Shown here piece after piece: positions 1-4,700 of a stretch of 5,813 nt of DNA. This DNA comes from JBBCJT01 sp037190665. Its GTDB lineage: Bacteria > Pseudomonadota > Alphaproteobacteria > Acetobacterales > Acetobacteraceae. A program made the translations under genes and the position numbers. How positions within the stretch are numbered: the stretch's first letter is position 1; every line of letters starts with the position of its first letter. The notes under the pieces were generated by a model, which did no database searches, was not told the DNA's origin, and worked only from the letters and a program-made list of their open reading frames with translations. The stretch is taken from contig JBBCJT010000211.1 in the NCBI GenBank assembly GCA_037190665.1, forward strand, positions 1 to 5,813. The letters run 5' to 3'.

Positions 1-141
1 GGCCAGCGCACGCTGCCGCGGCAGATGTTCGCCGGGCTGAAGGACACGATCGAACTCGCGATCATGGCGGCGGCGACGATCCTGGTGGTGGTCTCGACGC
101 TGCTGATGGCGGCGACGCTGCTGCTGCGCCGCCGCCAGTAG
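1..141 (+). CDS. ABC transporter permease, C-terminal end (partial)
   Basis: Only the last 46 codons are present; the gene enters from the left edge and stops with TAG at 139-141. The fragment begins GQRTLPRQMFAGLKDTIELA. It continues into a hydrophobic segment (roughly residues 20-42) that would be the last transmembrane helix, and closes with a short basic tail (LRRRQ). A 'TLPRQMFAGLKD' loop followed by a final helix and an Arg-rich end is typical of the second permease of polyamine-type (PotC/YdcV-like) ABC importers, which sit in the inner membrane and pass substrate to the cytoplasm. The substrate cannot be told from this piece. The gene converges on the alpha/beta hydrolase with only 6 nt between the stop codons. 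The family call is fairly secure from the loop and helix pattern; the polyamine subtype is inference. Confidence 0.8.
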   Translation, partial: GQRTLPRQMFAGLKDTIELAIMAAATILVVVSTLLMAATLLLRRRQ

Positions 142-147
142 CGGGCG

Positions 148-1197
148 TTACTCGGCCGCTAGGAAGTTCGCGATCTCCCGCACGGCCGCGTCGCGGCCGG
201 TTTCGGCCAGGACGAAGTGCGTCGCGCGGGGCAGTTCCACGAGACGCCGGGTCGGCGTGCTGCGCAACTGGGCGAACAGCGCCTGGGAGGCGGCCAGCGG
301 CGTCAGCCCGTCCCACTCGCCGACGACGATCAGCGTCGGCGCGGTGATCTTCGCGGGATCGTAGAACGCCTTGCCGGCTTGCCAGAACGCGTCGCCATCG
401 GCCCGCACGCCGGCCGGCGAACGGAAGACCGGCGGATCGCCGCGCTCGGCGGCTTCCGGCTGGCCGCGCAGAAGCTCCCCTTCCCACCGCTCGCGCCAGG
501 CGGCGGGGAAGATGCGCGCGGCCTCCGCGTCCGGCACGCCGGCCTGAAGCCGTTTCAGCGCGGCAGCCGCAGTCCACTCCTGCCAGACACCGATCCGCGC
601 CGGCGTGGCAGCGGCCTGCTGCGCCTGCGTGATGCCCGGCGGGCCGATCAGCACGAGGCTTGCCACGCGGTCCGGATGCTCGGCCGCGTAGCCGCCGGTG
701 ATGATCGTGCCCCACGACCAGCCGATCAGGGCCAGCCGCGAGACGCCCCGTCGCGCGCGGATATGATCGACCGCCGCGCCGAGATCGCGGACGGCTTCGG
801 CGGTGCGGCCGAACGGCTCGCCTTCCGCGGCCGGGCGGCGGAACGAGTCCGGGCGCGTGGACTGGCCGTAGCCGCGCACGTTCACCAGCCAGACGTCGTA
901 GCCGCGCGCGGCGAGCTGTTCGGCGGCCGAGGCGCCGCCGGCGCGCAGGTCGAACACCGCCTCGGACGGCTGCGTGGAGCCGTGGATATAGAGGATGGTC
1001 CGGTCGGATCCGAAGCGGGTGAGGGTCTCCTGCCGCACGTTGCGCAGGAACAGCTCGATGCCCGGTGTGTCGGAGGCGATACGGGCATCCTCCGTCACCA
1101 GCCGGTTCGCGGACGCCTCGGTGGCGCGGGCTTCGAGCGTGGTGGTGGCGGCGAGCAGCGCGAGGGCGCTGCCCAGGGTGGGGAAGATCGAACGCAT
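148..1197 (-). CDS. Secreted alpha/beta-fold hydrolase
   Basis: A 349-residue protein if translation starts at the ATG at 1195-1197. It opens with a Sec-type signal peptide (MRSIFPTLGSALALLAATTT, AxA-like site near residues 23-25), so it should act in the periplasm or outside the cell. The alpha/beta hydrolase fold is clear: an oxyanion-side HG at residues 72-73 (YIHGST), the nucleophile elbow GWSWG at 159-163 with Ser161, the acid in GEWDG (Asp296), and the catalytic His327 in ATHF. A cap-like insertion lies between about 185 and 280. The family covers esterases, lipases and peptidases; the substrate cannot be assigned. An in-frame ATG at 1309-1311 would add 38 Arg/Pro-rich residues and has the better Shine-Dalgarno (GGAG at 1318-1321). 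I prefer 1197 because it places the signal peptide at the N terminus and because third-position GC drops in the extension. The site upstream of 1197 is weak (AGAAAG at 1208-1213). The gene has its own promoter region and is not obviously in an operon. Confidence 0.87.
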   Translation of the reverse strand: MRSIFPTLGSALALLAATTTLEARATEASANRLVTEDARIASDTPGIELFLRNVRQETLTRFGSDRTILYIHGSTQPSEAVFDLRAGGASAAEQLAARGYDVWLVNVRGYGQSTRPDSFRRPAAEGEPFGRTAEAVRDLGAAVDHIRARRGVSRLALIGWSWGTIITGGYAAEHPDRVASLVLIGPPGITQAQQAAATPARIGVWQEWTAAAALKRLQAGVPDAEAARIFPAAWRERWEGELLRGQPEAAERGDPPVFRSPAGVRADGDAFWQAGKAFYDPAKITAPTLIVVGEWDGLTPLAASQALFAQLRSTPTRRLVELPRATHFVLAETGRDAAVREIANFLAAE

Positions 1198-1331
1198 GGA
1201 TTCCGGTCTTTCTGTCGGGGGCCTGGCACGCGGGGAAAGGTCGTCATGCCGGTTGCCGACATCGCTCCGCTTCGCGGGGCGGGCTGCGAATGCGAGGAGG
1301 CGAAGGCGCATGCGGCGCTCCGATCGATGGA
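1198..1331 (-). promoter_or_regulatory. Long 5' leader of the alpha/beta hydrolase with possible leader ORF
   Basis: This is the predicted untranslated or leader region between the promoter and the ATG at 1197. Within it GGAG (1318-1321) stands 6 nt before an ATG (1309-1311) that opens 38 codons in frame with the hydrolase, containing eight Arg and five Pro. The RNA can form a 7-bp hairpin, AUGUCGG/CCGGCAU with a CAA loop (1246-1262). Alternatively it can form two nested 6-bp stems, UGUCGG/CCGACA (1256-1261 with 1213-1218) and GGCAUG/CGUGCC (1245-1250 with 1225-1230). The hairpin and the nested stems exclude each other. I do not recognise a known riboswitch class. Confidence 0.35.
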
Positions 1332-1337
1332 GCGTTC

Positions 1338-1367
1338 ATGATAGTGAATTAATTTATTTCACGTCAA
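1338..1367 (-). promoter_or_regulatory. sigma70-like promoter for the alpha/beta hydrolase
   Basis: Read on the - strand, TTGACG (1362-1367, five of six matches to TTGACA) is followed after 18 nt by TATCAT (1338-1343, five of six matches to TATAAT). The expected transcription start is near 1331. It points at the alpha/beta hydrolase and lies in the most AT-rich stretch of an otherwise GC-rich window. The predicted start leaves about 20 nt before an ATG at 1311 and about 134 nt before the preferred start at 1197. This is pattern matching only; no transcript data are available. Confidence 0.6.
1344..1362. promoter_or_regulatory. Near-palindromic operator candidate in the promoter spacer
   Basis: GTGAATTAATTTATTTCAC is a 19-bp near-perfect dyad: eight of nine base pairs match around a central T at 1353, and only 1349/1357 fail. 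It fills the spacer between the -10 (1338-1343) and the -35 (1362-1367). This is where TetR/MarR-type repressors or MerR-type activators bind. It does not fit the CRP or FNR spacing. No regulator gene is present in the window, so the binding protein is unknown. Confidence 0.45.
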
Positions 1368-1395
1368 GTAAGAGCTAATAAGCGACGCGCGAGCG

Positions 1396-2484
1396 TCATC
1401 CCCGCAGACCCGCCAGCACGATCTCGCGCCAGATCCGGCTGGGAGCCACCCATGCCTCCGGCGCGTTGTAGGCCCCGGCGAAGACCACCAGCGTCAGCCG
1501 CGCCGCCGGCATCACCCACAGCCGCTGTCCGCCATTGCCGAACGCCCCGGCCCAAGGCTGCGGCGCGGGCCCGAGCGCCGGCACCACGGCGCGGCCGAGG
1601 TACCAGTGTCGGCCGTACATCAGTCCATCCCCGGTGGGCACGGACGGGGCGAAGGATGTCTCGAGCCAGTCGCGCGGCACGACCTGCCGCCCCTCCCATG
1701 TCCCGCCATCGAGCACCATCCGGCCGATCCGCGTCAGATCGCGCGCCGACAGCCGCAGGCCCGAGGCGGCGGAGGCGACGCCGTCCTGCCCGGCCGCCCA
1801 TTCGAAGCGCGCGATGCCCAGCGGATCGAACAGCGCCTCCCGCGCGAAGTCCGGCAGCGTCCGGCCGGTGCCCTGCGCGATCAGCGCGCCCAGCAGCGCC
1901 GTCGCCCCGCCGCTGTAGGTCCAGCGCGTGCCGGGCTCCGCCTCCATCGGGCGGGAGAGCACGAACCCCACCCGGTCCGCCGCCCTCTCCATCGCGATCT
2001 CGCTGTTGGCGGGATCGGTGTAGGGAAGCTGCTCGTTCCACGCCGTGCCGAGCGACATGGTCAGCACGTGGCCGACCGTCTGGCGCGCGCGGCGCGGGTC
2101 GTCGGCGGCGTCGGGATGGCCGGGGAACTGGGCGAGCAGCGGGGCCTCCGGCGGCGGTACCGCGCCCCGTGCCAGCGCGATGCCATACAGAAGGCCGACC
2201 ACGCTCTTGGTGACGGAGCGCAGGTCGTGGAGCGTGTCCGGCCCGTGCGCCACCGTGCCCAGGCTCCGGCCCCAGGCCTCGTCCGCGCCCGGCCAGTAAC
2301 GCTCCACGGCGACGCGGCCGTCGCGGACCACCAGCACCGCATGCAGGTCCCGCAGCAGCCCCGCCCGGATGCCCGCCTCGATCCTCTCGCCGAGGTCGGG
2401 GGCGAGGCCGGTCGTGTTCGGGGCGGCGGCGGCCGGCGCGGCGGTCATCGCGGTGAGGCCCGACAGCAGGTCCCGGCGCCGCAC
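1396..2484 (-). CDS. Secreted serine hydrolase, beta-lactamase/esterase family
   Basis: A 362-residue protein of the class C beta-lactamase-like family (PF00144 type: esterases, 6-aminohexanoate-dimer hydrolases and D-peptidases as well as beta-lactamases). It starts at a GTG (2482-2484) with MRRRDLLSGL followed by an Ala-rich hydrophobic run to about residue 21. This resembles a twin-arginine signal, so export in folded form is likely. The catalytic SxxK is S90-V-T-K93, the second motif is Y190-S-G (usually YxN), and GNGGQ at 316-320 takes the place of the KTG motif near the third active-site strand. The length is normal. The family makes a hydrolase or esterase more likely than a true antibiotic-resistance enzyme; the substrate is unknown. 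The GTG lies 4 nt beyond the TGA of the upstream SDR gene, with only a weak GGTGTGAG as ribosome site, so translation is probably coupled. The Tat-like N terminus starting right at the GTG supports this start. Confidence 0.9.
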   Translation of the reverse strand: MRRRDLLSGLTAMTAAPAAAAPNTTGLAPDLGERIEAGIRAGLLRDLHAVLVVRDGRVAVERYWPGADEAWGRSLGTVAHGPDTLHDLRSVTKSVVGLLYGIALARGAVPPPEAPLLAQFPGHPDAADDPRRARQTVGHVLTMSLGTAWNEQLPYTDPANSEIAMERAADRVGFVLSRPMEAEPGTRWTYSGGATALLGALIAQGTGRTLPDFAREALFDPLGIARFEWAAGQDGVASAASGLRLSARDLTRIGRMVLDGGTWEGRQVVPRDWLETSFAPSVPTGDGLMYGRHWYLGRAVVPALGPAPQPWAGAFGNGGQRLWVMPAARLTLVVFAGAYNAPEAWVAPSRIWREIVLAGLRG

Positions 2485-2488
2485 GGGC

Positions 2489-3220
2489 TCACACCGCGTG
2501 CTGTCCGCCGGTGACGAACACCTCCGTGCCGGTCACGTAGCCGAAATCCGGCTGGCAGAGCTGCCAGACCACGCCCGCCACCTCCTCCGGCGTGCCGAAG
2601 CGGCCCATCGGGATGGCGGGCAGCAGGCTGGAGTATTCCGGCCCGATCATCGGCGTGGCGATCTCCCCCGGGGCCACGGCGTTCACGCGCACGCCGCGCG
2701 GCGCGAGCTCCGCCGCCAGCTCGCGGGTGGCGGCGAGCAGGGCCGCCTTGCTCGCGGCATAGGCGGCGCCGGCGAAGGGATGCACGCGGTGCCCGGCAAT
2801 CGAGGTCACGTTGACCACCGTGCCGGCCGCCGCCGCGAGCTGGTCCGCGAGCGCGCGGGAGAGGGCGACCGGCGCCAGCAGGTTCACTTCCAGCACGTGG
2901 CGCCAGTGGTCGAGATCGGCGCCGAGCGCGGTGGGCTTGCGCCCGTCGATCTTCGGGCTGACGCCGGCATTGTTCACCAGCGCGCCGATCGGCCAGTCCC
3001 GCGCGCGGGACGCCAGCTCCTCGCACAGCGGGGCCAGGGCCTCGGGGGCGCCGAGATCGGCGGCGATGTGCTCGTGGACCGCCGGGTTGCGTGAGCAGCT
3101 CGGCGGCGGGCCCTCCCGGCTCACGGTCAGCAGCCGCCATCCCGCTTCCGCGAAGCGGCGGGCGATGGCATGGCCGATACCGCGCGAGGCGCCGGTCAGA
3201 ACAAGGGTTCGTGTGGTCAC
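2489..3220 (-). CDS. SDR-family NAD(P)-dependent oxidoreductase
   Basis: A 243-residue classical short-chain dehydrogenase/reductase, the usual length for the family, with no signal peptide and therefore cytoplasmic. The cofactor loop TGASRGIG is at residues 9-16 and the NNAG motif at 83-86. The catalytic tetrad is N113, S140 (VTSIAG), Y154 and K158 (YAASK). NAVAPGEIATPM (180-191) and the C-terminal VTGGQ are also typical. It would oxidise or reduce an alcohol/carbonyl pair; FabG-like enzymes are the nearest well-known group, but nothing fixes the substrate. Translation starts at GTG (3218-3220), placing the first beta strand directly after the start as expected. There is no good Shine-Dalgarno, and a four-codon ORF (3217-3231) ends in a GTGA overlap with this start. 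It is the first gene of a likely two-gene unit with the serine hydrolase 4 nt downstream. The promoter should lie in 3221-3323 but no convincing -35/-10 pair is visible there. Confidence 0.92.
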   Translation of the reverse strand: MTTRTLVLTGASRGIGHAIARRFAEAGWRLLTVSREGPPPSCSRNPAVHEHIAADLGAPEALAPLCEELASRARDWPIGALVNNAGVSPKIDGRKPTALGADLDHWRHVLEVNLLAPVALSRALADQLAAAAGTVVNVTSIAGHRVHPFAGAAYAASKAALLAATRELAAELAPRGVRVNAVAPGEIATPMIGPEYSSLLPAIPMGRFGTPEEVAGVVWQLCQPDFGYVTGTEVFVTGGQHAV

Positions 3221-3323
3221 GCCGCCAGCATCGCGCGCGCGCAGGCCGCGGGCAATCGGCAGCGGGGACTCACGCGGCCGTCACTTGCCGGCGCGGGGCT
3301 GTTGGTTGTGAGTCGTGCCGACC
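3221..3323. promoter_or_regulatory. Divergent intergenic region (SDR / DUF1223)
   Basis: This 103-nt gap must hold the promoters for both the leftward SDR unit and the rightward DUF1223 gene. I see no -35/-10 pair close to consensus on either strand. It contains an alternating CG tract (3232-3242) and a 7-bp inverted repeat, GGCCGCG (3244-3250) and CGCGGCC (3273-3279), 22 nt apart. In DNA this GC-rich either could be chance. Confidence 0.35.
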
Positions 3324-4007
3324 ATGCGCCGCATTCTCCTATCCCTCCTCCTTCTGACATCCGCCGCCCGGGCGGAGGGGCTGCACGTGCTGGAACTCTA
3401 TACGAGCCAAGGATGCGCCTCCTGCCCCGCGGCCGACGAGGTGGCGGAGCGGATGCTCGCCCGGCCCGGCGTGCTCGTCATCGGCTTCCATGTCCGCTGG
3501 TGGGACTATCTCGGCTGGGCCGATCCGTTCGGGCTGAAGATCAGCGGCGAACGCCAGCGCGGCTATGCGAAGCAGTGGAACCTGCGCCACGTCTTCACCC
3601 CGCAGGTCGTCGTCCAGGGGCGCACCTACGGCATCGGTTCGGATGACGACGAGGTCGCGGCCCTGCTCAACGCGCAGCCCGCGGTCCCCCGGATCGTGCT
3701 GACGCGTGAAGGCGACGGGCTGATCGCGGAGATCCCGCTGCTGCCGATGACCCGCGCGGCCGAGCTGTGGCTGCTCGCGCTCGACAGCCGTGCGCGGACG
3801 AAGGTCGAGCGGGGGGAGAACGCCGACAAGGTGCTGAACAACGTGAACATCGTCCGCGCCGCGGTGCCGGTGGTCCGCGTCGCCGAGACGCCCGCGCGGC
3901 TCTTGCTGCCGACCACGCTCCTGGTGGGGCGGGACATGGCTGCCGTGCTGCTGCAGATGCCCGGCCCGGGCCCGATCCTCGCCGCCGGCAGCACGCCGCT
4001 GCGATAA
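3324..4007 (+). CDS. Exported DUF1223 (thioredoxin-like) protein
   Basis: A 227-residue protein recognised as DUF1223 (PF06764) by its family signature. LELYTSQGCASCPAADEV holds a CxxC pair (C31, C34), FHVRWWDYLGWADPF lies at about 56-69, FTPQVVVQGR at 91-100, and the late block VERGENADKVLNNVNIVRA at about 161-179. The N terminus MRRILLSLLLLTSAARA is a Sec signal peptide with an ARA site at 15-17, so the protein is periplasmic. The fold is predicted to be thioredoxin-like and the CxxC suggests redox or metal chemistry, but the role of the family is not established. The ATG at 3324 is chosen because it starts directly at the basic signal-peptide n-region; an in-frame GTG at 3315 would add only three residues. 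The ribosome site is weak for either. It is followed by the rimP leader and is probably transcribed on its own. Confidence 0.88.
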   Translation: MRRILLSLLLLTSAARAEGLHVLELYTSQGCASCPAADEVAERMLARPGVLVIGFHVRWWDYLGWADPFGLKISGERQRGYAKQWNLRHVFTPQVVVQGRTYGIGSDDDEVAALLNAQPAVPRIVLTREGDGLIAEIPLLPMTRAAELWLLALDSRARTKVERGENADKVLNNVNIVRAAVPVVRVAETPARLLLPTTLLVGRDMAAVLLQMPGPGPILAAGSTPLR

Positions 4008-4016
4008 GGTCATCCG

Positions 4017-4032
4017 CCGGCCCCGGGGCCGG
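4017..4032. terminator. Perfect 16-bp palindrome after the DUF1223 stop
   Basis: CCGGCCCCGGGGCCGG is perfectly self-complementary and begins 10 nt after the DUF1223 stop codon. As RNA it would form a 6-bp all-GC stem with a four-base loop. No T-tract follows, so it is not a canonical intrinsic terminator. It may pause polymerase or protect a 3' end, or it may be chance in very GC-rich DNA. Confidence 0.25.
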
Positions 4033-4087
4033 TGCAGGTCGGGCGATTCCGCCATTCGCTCGTGCGGAGATCGACACGTTCCACCCC

Positions 4088-4116
4088 TTGCGCCGGGGCG
4101 GGGGCGGGGCTATGTG
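4088..4116 (+). promoter_or_regulatory. Candidate rimP-nusA promoter
   Basis: CTTGCGC (TTGCGC at 4088-4093) and CTATGT (TATGTG at 4111-4116) are separated by exactly 17 nt. They resemble the CTTG / CTAT cores of alphaproteobacterial housekeeping promoters, although each hexamer matches the Escherichia coli consensus at only three positions. The predicted start near 4123 gives a leader of about 65 nt. The spacer is a G-rich tract. It is the best candidate I could find in the gap between DUF1223 and rimP. Confidence 0.4.
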
Positions 4117-4118
4117 GG
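4095..4118 (+). other. G-quadruplex-forming motif over the rimP promoter
   Basis: Four G-runs, GGGG-C-GGGGG-C-GGGG-CTATGT-GGG, have loops of 1, 1 and 6 nt. They satisfy the canonical G3+N1-7 pattern on the + (non-template) strand. The motif covers the spacer and the -10 of the candidate rimP promoter. The pattern is seen directly; folding in the cell is not shown. Confidence 0.5.
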
Positions 4119-4150
4119 CGGCATACCAACATCTTCCGCTGCTGACGGGG

Positions 4151-4181
4151 GGTGGCCTTTCGGGGCCGCCTTTTTTGTTTT
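4151..4181 (+). terminator. Intrinsic terminator / attenuator hairpin before rimP
   Basis: GGTGGCC (4151-4157) pairs with GGCCGCC (4164-4170) in a 7-bp stem with one G-U wobble and a 6-nt loop. TTTTTT, G, TTTT follow (4171-4181). This is a strong intrinsic terminator on the + strand whose U-tract ends 7 nt before the rimP ATG. It could terminate read-through from DUF1223. However, any rimP promoter I can place lies upstream of it, which makes it an attenuator in the rimP-nusA leader. A rimP leader with a terminator is described in gammaproteobacteria, and NusA-dependent autoregulation through a leader terminator is known for the Bacillus subtilis operon. Membership of either family here is not shown. 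Confidence 0.75.
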
Positions 4182-4188
4182 GGACGAC

Positions 4189-4698
4189 ATGCCGCATCAC
4201 ACCGGGCTCGAAGCCCGAATCGCCGGACTGGTGGCCCCCACCCTGACCTCGATGGGTTATGAACTCGTGCGGGTGCAGGTGATGGGCAAGCAGCGCCCGA
4301 CCGTCCAGATCATGGCCGACCGCGCCGATGGCGCGCAGATCAGCGTGGAGGATTGCGAGGCGATCAGCCATGCTGTCGGCGCCGTGCTCGACGTGGAGGA
4401 TCCGATCTCCGGCGCCTGGTCGCTGGAAGTGTCCTCCGCCGGTATCGACCGGCCGCTGACGAGGCTGAAGGACTGGGTGCGCTTCGCCGGCCATCTCGCC
4501 CGCGCCGAGCTGGCCGTGCCGATGGAAGGCCGCAAGCGCTTCCAGGGCGTGATCCTCGGCGCCGATGCCGAAACGGCGCGGCTGCGGCTGGAAGACGGCA
4601 CCGACGTCGCCCTGCCGATGGCGGAGATCCGCCGCGCCAAGCTTGTTCTGACCGATGCATTGATCGAGGCCGCGAAGGCCCAACCCGCGAGGAACTGA
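4189..4698 (+). CDS. rimP: Ribosome maturation factor RimP
   Basis: A 169-residue cytoplasmic protein needed for maturation of the 30S ribosomal subunit. The N-terminal domain (about 5-90) starts GLEARIAGLVAPTLTSMGYE and carries the family hallmark LEVSSAGIDRPLTRLKDW at 79-96; the usual form is SSPG, so Ala84 replaces Pro. The C-terminal SH3-like domain (about 95-155) contains RFQGVILG and the strand-rich LRLEDGTDVALPMAEIRRAKLV. The ATG at 4189 is chosen because it starts just before the first conserved helix; starting at 4114 instead would translate through the terminator hairpin. The ribosome site is a modest GGA (4182-4184) directly behind the U-tract. nusA begins 2 nt after the TGA, the classic rimP-nusA-infB order, which confirms the identity. 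Confidence 0.96.
   Translation: MPHHTGLEARIAGLVAPTLTSMGYELVRVQVMGKQRPTVQIMADRADGAQISVEDCEAISHAVGAVLDVEDPISGAWSLEVSSAGIDRPLTRLKDWVRFAGHLARAELAVPMEGRKRFQGVILGADAETARLRLEDGTDVALPMAEIRRAKLVLTDALIEAAKAQPARN
4689..4693 (+). promoter_or_regulatory. nusA ribosome binding site
   Basis: GAGGA lies inside the last codons of rimP, 7 nt before the nusA ATG. It is the strongest Shine-Dalgarno of the + strand genes here and fixes the nusA start. Confidence 0.8.
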
Positions 4699-4700
4699 CC

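Noticed and set aside
139..161. 6-bp inverted repeat TAGCGG / CCGCTA between the convergent permease and hydrolase stops, as a bidirectional terminator
   Set aside because: Short stem with an 11-nt loop and no T-tract on either side; too weak to call.
217..1341. 374-codon open frame on the + strand over the alpha/beta hydrolase
   Set aside because: Antisense shadow of a gene with clear catalytic motifs; the translation is Arg/Gly-rich and shows no domain.
1344..1362. CRP- or FNR-type site in the hydrolase promoter
   Set aside because: The half-sites GTGA and TCAC are 11 nt apart instead of 6 for CRP, and the FNR pattern TTGAT-N4-ATCAA is absent.
1384..1397. GACGC / GCGTC hairpin overlapping the serine hydrolase stop, as its terminator
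   Set aside because: Only 5 bp, overlaps the stop codon, and the following - strand sequence (GCTTATTAGC) is not a T-tract.
1606..2514. 302-codon open frame on the + strand over the serine hydrolase
   Set aside because: Antisense shadow in GC-rich DNA; low-complexity Arg/His/Gly composition and no family motif.
3232..3242. Alternating CG tract as a Z-DNA or repeat element
   Set aside because: Eleven nucleotides of CG alternation are expected by chance in this composition.
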